In this document: piece after piece, positions 44,412-53,634 of the stretch
Layout of the letters: every line of letters starts with the position of its first letter
How positions within the stretch are numbered: the first letter of the stretch is position 1
DNA from: Candidatus Methylomirabilota bacterium
Lineage (GTDB): Bacteria > Methylomirabilota > Methylomirabilia > Rokubacteriales > CSP1-6
Assembly: GCA_035709005.1 (NCBI GenBank)
Contig: DASTFB010000031.1
Coordinates: forward strand, 1 to 64,000
Direction: 5' to 3'
Length of the DNA: 64,000 nt
Position numbers and translations under genes: made by a program
The notes under the pieces: model-generated
Told to the model about the DNA's origin: nothing
The model's input: only the letters and a program-made list of their open reading frames with translations
Database searches by the model: none

Positions 44412-45067
44412 GTCGGCGGCTGCTGCTCGCCGGGGTCCTGGCCCTGGCGACCATCGACCCCGTCGTCATCGAGGACTGGCGCGGCTCCCCGGTCGGGAGC
44501 ACCGGCGTGCCGGCCGGCTGGCGGACCTACGGGGGAGGCGGCAGCTTCCAGCATCCGCCGGTGATCGTGAACCACGACGGCCGCGCCGCCCTGCGGCTCA
44601 AAACCGATCGCTACAGCATCCGGCTCGCCCGGGGCGTCACCGTGGACCTGACCCGCACGCCGGTGCTCGAATGGGAGTGGAACGTCACGACGCTACCCCG
44701 ACACGGCGATGTGCGCAGCCGGGTGAACGATCAGGCGGCCCGCGTCATGATCATGTTCGGCGCCCGGCTCCGCCCGAACATCCTGGGCTACGTCTGGGAT
44801 ACCCGCGCGCCCGCCGGCACGGAGATCAGAACGCAGGGCTACGTCGACCGATGGCTGATCGTCGAGCGATCCGGTGGCGACGGCGTGGGCTCCTGGCGGC
44901 GCGAGGCGCGCAACGTCGTCCAGGATTACCTGCGCTTGTTCGGTACGCACCCCCCTGCGGTACGGGCGGTCTCGCTGGAAAGCCACTCCGAGGACGCCGA
45001 CCACGCCAGCGAGGCCATGTTCGGGCGAGTGCGCTTCAGCCCGGCGGGGACGCGTCCCGACGGCTAG
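44408..45067 (+). CDS. DUF3047 protein, exported
   Basis: A 219-residue protein with a short N-terminal signal (MSRRLLLAGVLALATI). The conserved DUF3047 elements are LRLKTDRYSIRLARGVTVDL, PVLEWEWNVTTLPRHGDV, DQAARVMIMFGARL and ILGYVWDTRAPAGTE, ending VQDYLRLFG and AVSLESHSEDADHASEAMFG. The family is a secreted beta-sandwich of unknown function. GTG start overlapping the stop of the ThDP gene, so it is translationally coupled to an enzyme that is itself cytoplasmic, an odd pairing. Confidence 0.85.
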   Translation: MSRRLLLAGVLALATIDPVVIEDWRGSPVGSTGVPAGWRTYGGGGSFQHPPVIVNHDGRAALRLKTDRYSIRLARGVTVDLTRTPVLEWEWNVTTLPRHGDVRSRVNDQAARVMIMFGARLRPNILGYVWDTRAPAGTEIRTQGYVDRWLIVERSGGDGVGSWRREARNVVQDYLRLFGTHPPAVRAVSLESHSEDADHASEAMFGRVRFSPAGTRPDG

Positions 45068-45450
45068 GGTGCGCGGGTCAGGTCGAAGGCGAACAGGCTC
45101 ACGCGATAGGTGGCGGCCGCCCCCCCGGCCGGGCTCTCGAAGTCGACCCGGGCGCCAGAAGGCAGGTCGCTGCCCAGCCACGCCACGCGCTGGTGGACGA
45201 CCGCCCCGCTGGCGTCCAGGCCTTCGATCAGGAGCTGAATCCGCCGGGCCGGGTAGGCCGAGGTGTTCTGAATCGTTCCGCGCACGACCCGGCGGCCCCC
45301 GACCTCGGCTGGCTGCCAGTCGAGCCGGAAGTGGCTCTCCCCGCCGACCACCAGTGGGGACAGCAGCCGGGCTGGCTGCCCGGACACCGCCGTAGCCGCC
45401 AGCAGCACGAACGCTCCCGCCCACACGATTCCGGTCCTGAGTGCCCTCAT
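45064..45450 (-). CDS. Secreted beta-sandwich-like protein of unknown function
   Basis: A 128-residue exported protein. The signal peptide ends TAVSGQPA. The mature part (ESHFRLDWQPAEVGGRRVVR, GTIQNTSAYPARRIQLLIEG, LDASGAVVHQRVAWLGSDLP) has the strand pattern of FxLYD-type Ig-like domains, which usually bind or decorate. No cysteines. The stop overlaps the DUF3047 stop by four bases on the other strand. GGGGAGG precedes the ATG. Confidence 0.7.
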   Translation of the reverse strand: MRALRTGIVWAGAFVLLAATAVSGQPARLLSPLVVGGESHFRLDWQPAEVGGRRVVRGTIQNTSAYPARRIQLLIEGLDASGAVVHQRVAWLGSDLPSGARVDFESPAGGAAATYRVSLFAFDLTRAP

Positions 45451-45540
45451 AGCATCCTCCCCGCCATGGCAACCAGCGAGGCGGCTTCATGGGTCCGGCC
45501 CTCTCGGGACCCGGTGATGCCGCCATGGGCGCGGCGCGGC

Positions 45541-45570
45541 TTGCTAACTGCGGGCGACCTGGGATATTGT
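45541..45570 (+). promoter_or_regulatory. Predicted promoter of the ABC importer operon
   Basis: TTGCTA and TATTGT are separated by 18 bases, about 70 bases ahead of the first permease gene. An inverted repeat CTGGG/CCCAG flanks the TATTGT element and could be an operator. Confidence 0.35.
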
Positions 45571-45639
45571 GCCCAGTCACGATCCCCCCCGGGGTCGGTG
45601 GTGTGCCCTCCCGGGGGCCGCTGGCGAGCAGGAGGTGCC

Positions 45640-46560
45640 ATGCAGCGGTACATCGCGCGACGAGCCCTCCAGAGCTTGCTCGCCCTCTGGGTCATGAGCC
45701 TCATCGTGTTCGCCATGGCGCGCCTGAGCGGGAACGCGCTCGACATGATGTTGCCGATGGAGGCCACCCAGGAGGACTACGATCGCCTGTCGAAGTACTG
45801 GGGCCTGGACCAGCCGATGCACGTGCAGTACGGCATCTTCGTCAGCCGGGCTCTGAGGGGCGACTTCGGCATGTCGTGGAAGTGGCCGGGCTACTCGGCC
45901 ATGGGTCTGGTGATGGACCGCCTGCCCGCGACGCTGCAGCTCGCCGGGTTCGCGCTGGCCATCAGCGTCGTGATTGCGCTCCCCATCGGGGTCCTGTCCG
46001 CGGTCAAGAAAGGCACGGCCTGGGACACCTCGGGGAAGATCATCGCGCTGCTCGGCCAGTCGCTGCCCGGGTTCTGGCTGGGCATCGTCCTGATGTGGGT
46101 CTTCGCGGTGAACCTCGGCTGGTTCCCCACCTCGGGCCGCGGAGGCCTGCAGTACATGATCCTGCCGGCCATCACCCTGGGCTGGTTCCAGGTCGCCGCG
46201 CTCATGCGGCTGGTGCGCTCCTCGATGCTCGACGTGCTGGACAGCGAGTTCGTGAAGCTCACCCGGGTCAAGGGGCTCGCCGAGTGGAAGGTCGTGTGGA
46301 AGCATTGCCTGCGCAACGCGGCGATCGCGCCCCTGACGTTCTTCGCGATCATCGCCGGGGTCCTCATGACCGGCTCGGTGGTGACCGAGACCGTCTTCTC
46401 CTGGCCGGGCACGGGCCTGCTCGCCATCGACGCCGTGCGGGCGCGGGACTACCAGGTGGTCCAGGCCGTGGTGATCGTGTTCGCCACGATCTTCATTTTG
46501 ACGAATCTGCTCGTCGACATTCTCTACGCGTACCTGGATCCGCGGATCCGGTACCGGTAA
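45640..46560 (+). CDS. ABC transporter permease, DppB/OppB type
   Basis: A 306-residue inner-membrane subunit of a dipeptide/oligopeptide/nickel-type importer. It opens with the family start MQRYIARRALQSLLALWVMS, then a periplasmic loop, four to five more helices, and the EAA coupling loop in FVKLTRVKGLAEWKVVWKHCLRNA. It closes with VVTETVFSWPGTGLLAIDAV, all typical of the first permease. AGGAGG precedes the ATG. First gene of a five-gene plus-strand operon. Confidence 0.93.
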   Translation: MQRYIARRALQSLLALWVMSLIVFAMARLSGNALDMMLPMEATQEDYDRLSKYWGLDQPMHVQYGIFVSRALRGDFGMSWKWPGYSAMGLVMDRLPATLQLAGFALAISVVIALPIGVLSAVKKGTAWDTSGKIIALLGQSLPGFWLGIVLMWVFAVNLGWFPTSGRGGLQYMILPAITLGWFQVAALMRLVRSSMLDVLDSEFVKLTRVKGLAEWKVVWKHCLRNAAIAPLTFFAIIAGVLMTGSVVTETVFSWPGTGLLAIDAVRARDYQVVQAVVIVFATIFILTNLLVDILYAYLDPRIRYR

Positions 46561-46588
46561 CGAACGTCATGACGAAGGAGGCCGAGCG

Positions 46589-47485
46589 ATGGCCACCGTG
46601 ACCGCGAGATCGCTACCCTGGTACGCGCCGCCTCGCGTGGCGCGGGCGATGCGCGAAGTCCGGCGGTACCCCGTGGTGGCGCTGTCGATCCTGACGTTCT
46701 TCCTGGTGATCCCGGCGCTGTTCGCCACCCAGATCGCGCCGTACGACCCGCTGAAGGGCTCGCTGTCCAAGCGGCTCCGGCCGCCCGCGTGGCAGACCGG
46801 CGGCAGCATCGAGTACCCGCTGGGCACGGACAAGATGGGGCGGGACATCCTGAGCCGCATGATCCACGGCGCCCGGGTATCGCTCACCGTGTCGCTGGTG
46901 GCCATCTTCGTGGGCGGGATCATCGGGACCGGCATCGGATTGATCTCCGGGTACTTCGGTGGCCGGGTGGACGGCGTCCTCATGCGCCTGGTGGACATCT
47001 CGCTGTCCTTACCCACGATCTTGCTGGCGCTGGTGCTCGTGACCGCCGTGGGCCCGAGCTTCGGCACCGTCATCACCGTGCTGGTCGTGCTCCTGTGGGC
47101 GCGCTACGCCCGGCTGGTCCGGGGCGAGACGCTCACCATCAAGGAGCGCGACTTCATCGCCCGGGCGCGGGTGGCCGGTGCCTCCCACGCCCGGATCATG
47201 GGCCGCTACATCTTCCCCAACGTGATGAACTCTTTGGTCGTGCTGGCCACGCTCAACGTCGGGTACGTCATCCTGCTGGAATCGGCGCTGAGCTTCCTCG
47301 GCGCCGGCCTGCCCCGGCCGCTGCCGGCCTGGGGCCTCATGGTGGCGGACGGCCGCGAGCTGATCGTCACCGCGTGGTGGGTCTCGATGTTCCCGGGGCT
47401 CGCCATCATGCTCACAGTGCTCGCGCTGAACCTCCTGGGCGACTGGCTGCGGGATCATTTCGATCCCAGGCTCAGGAACGTGTGA
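46589..47485 (+). CDS. ABC transporter permease, DppC/OppC type
   Basis: A 298-residue second permease. YPLGTDKMGRDILSRMIHGA is the characteristic N-terminal signature, followed by RVSLTVSLVAIFVGGIIGTG. The EAA loop is ERDFIARARVAGASHARIMG, and ESALSFLGAGLPRPLPAWG completes the pattern. Six transmembrane segments are expected. It lies 28 bases after the DppB-type gene with its own GAAGGAGG. Confidence 0.93.
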   Translation: MATVTARSLPWYAPPRVARAMREVRRYPVVALSILTFFLVIPALFATQIAPYDPLKGSLSKRLRPPAWQTGGSIEYPLGTDKMGRDILSRMIHGARVSLTVSLVAIFVGGIIGTGIGLISGYFGGRVDGVLMRLVDISLSLPTILLALVLVTAVGPSFGTVITVLVVLLWARYARLVRGETLTIKERDFIARARVAGASHARIMGRYIFPNVMNSLVVLATLNVGYVILLESALSFLGAGLPRPLPAWGLMVADGRELIVTAWWVSMFPGLAIMLTVLALNLLGDWLRDHFDPRLRNV

Positions 47486-47517
47486 GAACGGAGTACGGCA
47501 TCCGGAGGAGGGTTCTG

Positions 47518-49152
47518 ATGAGAGGTACTAGGCTGCCATGGTTTCCGTCGTTGCGACTCGTTTCCCTCGCGCTCGCTGTCGTGCTCGCATGGGGCCTGGC
47601 GACCACTCCAGCGCCGGCCGCCGCCCAGCTGCCCCAGAAGCTCGTCTTCGCCTCGGCCGGGTTCGAGGACAGCAACCGGTTCTGGACGGTGGCCCGCCCC
47701 GACCACCTGCAGTACGACCCGTTCCTGGAAACGCTGCTCGAGGTGGACCCGAAGACCGGTGAGTACACCCCGCGCCTGGCCGAGAAGTGGTCGGCCAGCC
47801 CGGACTACAAGGAGTGGACGTTCCACCTGCGCAAAGGCGTGCAGTTCCACTTCGGGTACGGCCCCTTCACCGCCAAGGACGTCGTGCATTCATACTCGCT
47901 GACCCAGCGGCCGGAAGCGAAGATGACGCTAGGCCCGTTCTGGCGCAGCGTGGACGAGGTCAAGGTCATCAACGACCACCAGATCGTGTTCCGGATGAAG
48001 CGCCCGGCCACGACCCTGGACTATGCGGTTTCCCGCGCCGGTGACCTCCGTATCGTGAGCAAGGCCCAGTGGGACAAGGAGGGCCTGGAGGGCTTCGACA
48101 AGAGGCCGGCCGGAACCGGCTCGTACCAGTACGCGGGGCGCAAGCAAGGCATCTCGATCACCTTCGAGCGCGCCGACAAGCACTGGGCGGGCGAGAAGCC
48201 GGCCTTCAAGGAGCTGGAGTTCCGCATCGTCCGCGAGGAGGCCACCCGGCTGGCCCTGCTGCTGTCGGGAGAAGCCCACATCGCCGATATGCCGCGCGAG
48301 CTGCAGAAGGACGCGATCGCCAAGGGCATGAAGCTCTACTTCTCGTCGTTCCCGGTGGACTGGATCACCGTCTACCTGGGCGGCCAGTACCACATGCCTG
48401 GCGACAAGGCGTTCCGGGCGGACGTGCCGTGGACGAACAAGAAGGTGCGGCAGGCCATGAACGTGGCCATCAATCGCCAGGAGCTCTTGAAGACGGTCTT
48501 CGCCGGCAAGGGCTCGCTCACGTACGTGACGGGCTGGTCCGAGAAGTCGGAAGGCTTCAACCCCGAGTGGGTCAAGAAGTTCCCCGCCATGTACGGGTAC
48601 AACCCCGGCAAGGCCAAGCAGCTGTTGAAGGAGGCCGGGTACGGCCCCGGCGGCAAGCCGATCAAGGTCAAGATCCTCGCCTTCACCGAGCCCGGTGAGT
48701 CCGAGGGCCCGCAGGTGGCCGAAGCGCTCGGCATCTACTACAAGGAAGTCGGCATCGACAGCGAGATCGAGGTGCTGGACTGGGCCAAGGTGCGGAGCAT
48801 GTTCCGCGGAAAGGCCATGCACTGCTGCATCTGGCCGAACATCATTTCCTGGCGGCCCTCCGAGGAGTGGATCCGCACCGCCTACTTCAGCAAGAGTCCC
48901 AACCACTTCTACGAGCACGAGTACGTCGACAAGACCTATGAGCTGCTGTCCAAGACCGTGAACAAGGCCGAGCGGCAGCGGATCGCCCAGGCCATCGGCG
49001 ATCACCTGTTCGAGGAGTTCGCCGACATCCCGCTGTTCTGGTTCCGCAACGAGGTCGTGGCGAATCCCAAGGTCGTCGGGACCTGGGCGTATCCGGGGAT
49101 GGCGGCCGGGCGGTCCACGCACTTCCACCTGGTACGGCCACCGGCAAAGTAG
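47518..49152 (+). CDS. ABC transporter substrate-binding protein, family 5 (peptide/nickel)
   Basis: A 544-residue periplasmic binding protein. The signal peptide (WFPSLRLVSLALAVVLAWGL) ends APAAAQ. SBP family 5 elements are PDHLQYDPFLETLLEVDPKT, YTPRLAEKWSASPDYKEWTF, VRQAMNVAINRQELLKTVFA and LLKEAGYGPGGKPIKVKIL. The ligand could be peptides, nickel complexes or other small molecules. GGAGGAGG precedes the ATG. A strong terminator follows 23 bases after the stop, dividing it from the ATPase genes. Confidence 0.93.
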   Translation: MRGTRLPWFPSLRLVSLALAVVLAWGLATTPAPAAAQLPQKLVFASAGFEDSNRFWTVARPDHLQYDPFLETLLEVDPKTGEYTPRLAEKWSASPDYKEWTFHLRKGVQFHFGYGPFTAKDVVHSYSLTQRPEAKMTLGPFWRSVDEVKVINDHQIVFRMKRPATTLDYAVSRAGDLRIVSKAQWDKEGLEGFDKRPAGTGSYQYAGRKQGISITFERADKHWAGEKPAFKELEFRIVREEATRLALLLSGEAHIADMPRELQKDAIAKGMKLYFSSFPVDWITVYLGGQYHMPGDKAFRADVPWTNKKVRQAMNVAINRQELLKTVFAGKGSLTYVTGWSEKSEGFNPEWVKKFPAMYGYNPGKAKQLLKEAGYGPGGKPIKVKILAFTEPGESEGPQVAEALGIYYKEVGIDSEIEVLDWAKVRSMFRGKAMHCCIWPNIISWRPSEEWIRTAYFSKSPNHFYEHEYVDKTYELLSKTVNKAERQRIAQAIGDHLFEEFADIPLFWFRNEVVANPKVVGTWAYPGMAAGRSTHFHLVRPPAK

Positions 49153-49174
49153 TCGCTCGGGGCGAGCGGTCAGC

Positions 49175-49211
49175 GGGGGGATCGGGGCGAGTGCCCCGGT
49201 CCCCCCTTTAT
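49175..49211 (+). terminator. Strong intrinsic-type terminator inside the ABC operon
   Basis: A 14-bp stem (GGGGGGATCGGGGC with a single G-U pair) and a 4-base loop are followed by TTTATA. It is the clearest intrinsic terminator in the window and sits between the binding-protein gene and the two ATPase genes. Confidence 0.7.
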
Positions 49212-49234
49212 ACCCGGTGACGATCAGGTGGTGA

Positions 49235-50221
49235 ATGCCTAGACGGATCGGCGACGTCGTTCTCGAAGTCGAGGACCTGCACACCTACTGCTTCACGCGG
49301 TGGGGCGTGGTGCAGGCGGTCAACGGCGTGAGCTTCTCCCTGCGCGAGGGAGAGACGCTCGGGATCGTGGGCGAGTCCGGGTGCGGCAAGACGATGACGG
49401 CGCTGTCCATCCTGCGCCTCGTCCCGCGGCCGGTGGCCCGCATCGTGAAGGGCGCCATCCGGCTCCAGGGGGAGAACCTGCTGGAGAAGACCGAGCGGGA
49501 GATGCGCGCCATCCGGGGGCGTCGCCTCTCCATGATCCTGCAAGACCCCCAGACGTCCCTGAACCCGGTATTCACCATCGGTAACCAGCTCATCGAGGCC
49601 ATCAAGATCCATCACCGCGACGGCCGCCGCTCGCTCGTGCAGCGCGCCATCGACGGCTTGAAGCAGGTGCGGGTGGCCGCCCCCGAACGGCGGGTGGACG
49701 ATTACCCGCACCAGATCAGTGGCGGCATGAAGCAGCGGGTGGTGGGGGCCATCGCCATCTCGTGCGAGCCGAAGGTCATCATCGCCGACGAGCCTACCAC
49801 CTCGCTCGACGTCACCATCCAGGCGCAATACCTGCGCCTGCTCCGCGAGATCCAGGAAGCTACCAACCTGGCGCTGATCTTCATCACTCACGACTTCGGC
49901 ATCGTGGCCAAGATGTGCGACCGGGTCATGGTCATGTACGCCGGCCGCGTGGTGGAAAGCGGCTCGGTGCGGGACATCTTCAATCACCCCTCGCATCCGT
50001 ACACCCAGGCCCTGTTGAACTCCGTGCCCAACATGGACGAGGACGTCGAGCGGCTCTACTCGATCTCCGGCCAGCCGCCCGCCCTGTGGGACCTGCCGGA
50101 GGGCTGCCGGTTCGCCCCCCGCTGCCCCCACGCCGACGACCGCTGCCGGCGCGAGTATCCGCCGTCGTTTTCGGTCAAGAACGGCCACGTCGCCAGTTGC
50201 TGGAGACTGGAACCGGCATGA
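49235..50221 (+). CDS. ABC transporter ATP-binding protein, DppD/OppD type
   Basis: A 328-residue ATPase. Walker A GESGCGKT is at residues 46-53, the signature is in HQISGGMKQRVVG, and Walker B is VIIADEPTTSLD followed by the switch His in FITHDFG. The C-terminal oligopeptide extension has CRFAPRCPHADDRC with Cys spacing seen in DppD/OppD. ATG start 24 bases after the terminator. Its stop overlaps the DppF-type gene by four bases. Confidence 0.93.
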   Translation: MPRRIGDVVLEVEDLHTYCFTRWGVVQAVNGVSFSLREGETLGIVGESGCGKTMTALSILRLVPRPVARIVKGAIRLQGENLLEKTEREMRAIRGRRLSMILQDPQTSLNPVFTIGNQLIEAIKIHHRDGRRSLVQRAIDGLKQVRVAAPERRVDDYPHQISGGMKQRVVGAIAISCEPKVIIADEPTTSLDVTIQAQYLRLLREIQEATNLALIFITHDFGIVAKMCDRVMVMYAGRVVESGSVRDIFNHPSHPYTQALLNSVPNMDEDVERLYSISGQPPALWDLPEGCRFAPRCPHADDRCRREYPPSFSVKNGHVASCWRLEPA

Positions 50222-51189
50222 CCGAGCCCCTTGTCCTCGAGGTGCAGGCCCTGAAGAAGCACTTCCCCATCAGCCAGGGCGTGCTGTGGTCGAAGACCGT
50301 CGGCTGGGTCAAGGCCGTGGACGGCGTCGGCTTCTCGGTGCGTCAGGGCGAAACCCTTGCGCTCGTGGGGGAGTCCGGCTGCGGCAAGACGACGACCGCC
50401 AAGCTCATCCTCCGTCTGGAAGAGCCGACCTCCGGTCGTGTCCTCGTCGACGGTAACGACGTCCACGCCTTGCAGGGAGACGGCTTGCGAGATTACCGGA
50501 CGACCGTCCAGGCCGTCTTTCAGGACCCCTGGTCCTCGCTGAGCCCGCGCATGCGGGTGCGGGACATCGTGGCCGAGCCGCTCGTGGTGAACCGGCAGGG
50601 CTCGGCCGGCGAGATCAAGGAGCGGGTCGCCGAGGTCCTGGCCTCCGTCGGCCTGCGCCCGCAGCAGGCCCGGCTGTACCCCCACGAGTTCAGCGGCGGG
50701 CAGCGGCAGCGCATCGCCGTGGCCAGCGCCCTGGTGTCCAAGCCGAAGCTCATCATCCTGGACGAGCCCGTCTCGGCCCTGGACGTCTCGATCCGCGCCC
50801 AGATCATGAATCTGCTGGTAGATCTTCAAAAGCAGTACAACGTCAGTTACGTGCTCATCGCCCACCACCTGGCCACGACGCGGTACATGGCCCACGAGGT
50901 GGCGGTCATGTACCTGGGCAAGATCGTGGAGCGGGCCAGGACGAAGGAGCTGTTCAGCAATCCGCTGCATCCCTACACCAAGGCGCTCTTCTCGGCCGCC
51001 TTGCCGGCCCACCCGGACATCACCCGCGAGGAGATCATCCTGACCGGCGAGGTCCCCTCCCCCATCAACCCGCCCTCGGGGTGCCGCTTCCATCCCCGCT
51101 GCCCCTTCGCCATGCCCCAGTGTGCGGAGGTCGAGCCGGAGGAGAAGGAGACCGTTCCCGGTCACCTGGTGGCCTGCCACCTCTACTAG
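50218..51189 (+). CDS. ABC transporter ATP-binding protein, DppF/OppF type
   Basis: A 323-residue second ATPase. Walker A GESGCGKT is at residues 51-58, the signature is FSGGQRQ, Walker B LIILDEPVSALD, and the extension PSGCRFHPRCPFAMPQC is typical. With DppD it would form the ATPase heterodimer. ATG overlaps the previous stop (ATGA). The methyltransferase frame follows with its own Shine-Dalgarno 1 base after the stop. Confidence 0.93.
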   Translation: MTEPLVLEVQALKKHFPISQGVLWSKTVGWVKAVDGVGFSVRQGETLALVGESGCGKTTTAKLILRLEEPTSGRVLVDGNDVHALQGDGLRDYRTTVQAVFQDPWSSLSPRMRVRDIVAEPLVVNRQGSAGEIKERVAEVLASVGLRPQQARLYPHEFSGGQRQRIAVASALVSKPKLIILDEPVSALDVSIRAQIMNLLVDLQKQYNVSYVLIAHHLATTRYMAHEVAVMYLGKIVERARTKELFSNPLHPYTKALFSAALPAHPDITREEIILTGEVPSPINPPSGCRFHPRCPFAMPQCAEVEPEEKETVPGHLVACHLY

Positions 51190-51202
51190 CGGGAGGTCTC
51201 CC

Positions 51203-51778
51203 ACGACACCGAGCGAGCTGGCCGGCGCGCTTCGTCGGCAGCTGAATCCACGGCGGGCCCGATGGCAGAAGCCCGACGCCCTCGTCAGGGCGCTGCGGCT
51301 CCGACGCGGGCAGGTGGTGGCCGAGATCGGCGCCGGCCCGGGCTACTTCACCCCGCGCCTGGCCCGGGCCGTCGGCTCATCGGGTCACGTCTACGCGGTG
51401 GACCCCGAGGCGGCCGTCCTCGACGTGCTGCGGCGGCGCCTCGCCCGGGCGGGGGTGCGCAACGTGACGCCCGTCCTGAGTCGGGACGACGATCCGATGC
51501 TCCCCCGCAACCGCTGCGACCTCGCGGTCATCATCAACGCCTACCACCACATGCGAGGGGCCGGCCCCTTCTTGCGCCGGCTGGTGTCGGTGCTCCCTCG
51601 CGGCGCCCGCGTGATCAACGTGGACTGGAACGAAGAGTCGGAGTTCGGCCCGCCGCCCAGACGGCGCGTGCCTCGCGCGCGGTTCCTCCGCGACGCTCGC
51701 CGGGCCGGCCTGCGGCTGGTCCGCGAGCACCGCATCTTGCCCCACCAGTACTTCCTCGAGCTGCGTCGCGTGCGCTGA
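51203..51778 (+). CDS. Class I SAM-dependent methyltransferase (start codon ACG)
   Basis: About 191 residues with a class I methyltransferase fold. QVVAEIGAGPGYFTPRLARA is motif I, VYAVDPEAAVLDVLRRRLAR motif II, and CDLAVIINAYHHMRGAGPFL the catalytic/acceptor strand. The N-terminal stretch TPSELAGALRRQLNPRRARW precedes it. A perfect GGGAGG lies 6 bases before ACG at 51203, which would make an N-terminus of natural length. The nearest ATG in frame (51122) is inside the upstream ATPase gene. Either ACG is used or an ATG/GTG was lost. Directly follows the ABC operon. Confidence 0.7.
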   Translation, partial: TTPSELAGALRRQLNPRRARWQKPDALVRALRLRRGQVVAEIGAGPGYFTPRLARAVGSSGHVYAVDPEAAVLDVLRRRLARAGVRNVTPVLSRDDDPMLPRNRCDLAVIINAYHHMRGAGPFLRRLVSVLPRGARVINVDWNEESEFGPPPRRRVPRARFLRDARRAGLRLVREHRILPHQYFLELRRVR

Positions 51779-51798
51779 GGCGGTCGCCCAGGGGACGC

Positions 51799-53628
51799 TC
51801 AGTCGGGCTCGAAGCGGTCCTTGTAGTCCAGCCGCAGCGCGGGATTCTGCTCCTCTTTGCGCAGGTAGCAGTTGCCGGCGGCCAGGATCTCGATTTCGGT
51901 GCCCATGAAGCACCGGAACGCGTCCTCCGGTGTACACACGATGGGCTCGCTCCGGACGTTGAAGCTGGTGTTCACCAGCACCGGACAGCCGGTCTGGGCT
52001 TTGAAGCTCGACAGCAGCGCGTGGAATCGCGGATTGGTGTCGCGGTGCACCGTCTGAACGCGCGCGGAATAGTCGACGTGGGTGACCGCCGGGATCTCCG
52101 AGCGCGGGACGTTGAGCTTGTCGATCCCGAACAGCGCCTGCTGCTCGGGAGTCATGGCCAGGCGCCGTGACTCGACGACGTCGGCCACCAGCAGCATGTA
52201 GGGGCTGTCCGCGTCGAGCTCGAACCACTCGGCCACGTCCTCCCGCGGCACCGCCGGGGCGAACGGGCGGAACGACTCCCGGTACTTGACCTTCAGGTTC
52301 AGGAGCTTCTGCATGGTGGGCGAGCGCGGGTCGCCCAGGATCGAGCGGGCGCCCAGGGCCCGCGGACCGAACTCCATCCGCCCCTGGAACCAGCCCACGG
52401 CGGCGCCGTTGACCAGGTCGTCGGTAACCCGGTCCAGCAGCTCGCGCTCGTCGAGCACGTGGACCTTGGCGCCCAGGCCGGCCAACCGGGCCTCGATCTC
52501 GCGGTCCGTGAATTCCGGTCCCAGGTAGGCTCCCCGCATCGGGTCGGCCCCCGCCGTGCGGGCGTTGCCGAGGAAGCCGTAATAGGCGCAGAGGGCGGCC
52601 CCGATCGCCCCGCCGGCATCTCCCGCGGCCGGCTGGATCCAGATCCGGGCGAAGCGACCGTCGCGCAAGACCTTGCCGTTGGCCACACAGTTCAGGGCGA
52701 CGCCGCCAGCCAGGCACAGGTTCTCGGCTCCGGTCTCCTGGGCCAGGCTGCGCGTGAGCTTGAGCACGACCTCCTCGACCACGGCCTGGATCGACGCGGC
52801 CACGTTCATATGGGCCTGCGTCAACAGCTCGTCGGGCCGCCGGGGAGGCAGGCCGAACAGCCGGTGGAACTTCTCGTTCGTCATCCGAAGACCGGTGCAG
52901 TAGTCGAAGTAGCTCAGATCCAGGCGGAAGCTGCCGTCCGGCTTCACGTCGATGAGCGTGTCCCGGATGCGATCGGCATAGACCGGCGCGCCGTACGGGG
53001 CCAGGCCCATGACCTTGTACTCACCGGAGTTGACCTTGAAGCCGGTGTAGTACGTGAAGGCCGAGTAGAGGAGCCCCAGCGAATGCGGGAAGTGGATCTC
53101 CCGGAGCAGGCGAAGCTCGCGGCCGCGGCCGAAGCCCGCCGACGTCGTCGTCCACTCGCCCACGCCGTCCATGGTGAGCACCGCCGCCTCGGCGAAGGGC
53201 GAGGCGAAGAAGGCGCTGGCGGCATGGGACTGGTGATGTTCGGCGAACAGCAGCTTGTCGCGGACCTCGCGCCCGCCGCCCAGCTTCCGCAACTCGTCCA
53301 CCAGGAGCTTGCGCTGGAACAGCTTCTCGTGGAGCCAGACCGGGATGGCCATGGAGAACGAGCGAAAGCCCCGGGGCGCGAAGGCCAGATAAGTCTCCAG
53401 CAAGCGCTCGAACTTCAAGAAGGGCTTGTCGTAGAACGCGATGTAATCGACACCGTCGAGCGAGCAGCCGGCGGCGGTCAGGCAATACGTGATGGCGTGC
53501 CGGGGAAATCGCGAGTCGTGCTTCTTGCGCGTGAAGCGCTCCTCCTGGGCGGCGGCGACGATGACGCCGTCCTCCACCAGGGCCGCGGCGCTGTCGTGAT
53601 AGAAGGCCGAGACGCCAAGGATACGCAT
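51799..53628 (-). CDS. Carbamoyltransferase, NodU/CmcH/SxtI family
   Basis: A 609-residue O-carbamoyltransferase. The N-terminal YrdC/Kae1-like domain opens MRILGVSAFYHDSAAALVED, with FAEHHQSHAASAFFASPFAE (metal/ATP region) and NSGEYKVMGLAPYG. The C-terminal domain has LAGGVALNCVANGKVL and FQGRMEFGPRALGARSIL. These enzymes transfer a carbamoyl group from carbamoyl phosphate to hydroxyls, in nodulation factors, antibiotics and saxitoxin. Last gene of a minus-strand trio with DUF5989 and SxtJ-like genes; 6 bases separate it from the small upstream gene. Confidence 0.92.
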   Translation of the reverse strand: MRILGVSAFYHDSAAALVEDGVIVAAAQEERFTRKKHDSRFPRHAITYCLTAAGCSLDGVDYIAFYDKPFLKFERLLETYLAFAPRGFRSFSMAIPVWLHEKLFQRKLLVDELRKLGGGREVRDKLLFAEHHQSHAASAFFASPFAEAAVLTMDGVGEWTTTSAGFGRGRELRLLREIHFPHSLGLLYSAFTYYTGFKVNSGEYKVMGLAPYGAPVYADRIRDTLIDVKPDGSFRLDLSYFDYCTGLRMTNEKFHRLFGLPPRRPDELLTQAHMNVAASIQAVVEEVVLKLTRSLAQETGAENLCLAGGVALNCVANGKVLRDGRFARIWIQPAAGDAGGAIGAALCAYYGFLGNARTAGADPMRGAYLGPEFTDREIEARLAGLGAKVHVLDERELLDRVTDDLVNGAAVGWFQGRMEFGPRALGARSILGDPRSPTMQKLLNLKVKYRESFRPFAPAVPREDVAEWFELDADSPYMLLVADVVESRRLAMTPEQQALFGIDKLNVPRSEIPAVTHVDYSARVQTVHRDTNPRFHALLSSFKAQTGCPVLVNTSFNVRSEPIVCTPEDAFRCFMGTEIEILAAGNCYLRKEEQNPALRLDYKDRFEPD

Positions 53629-53634
53629 GGCCGT

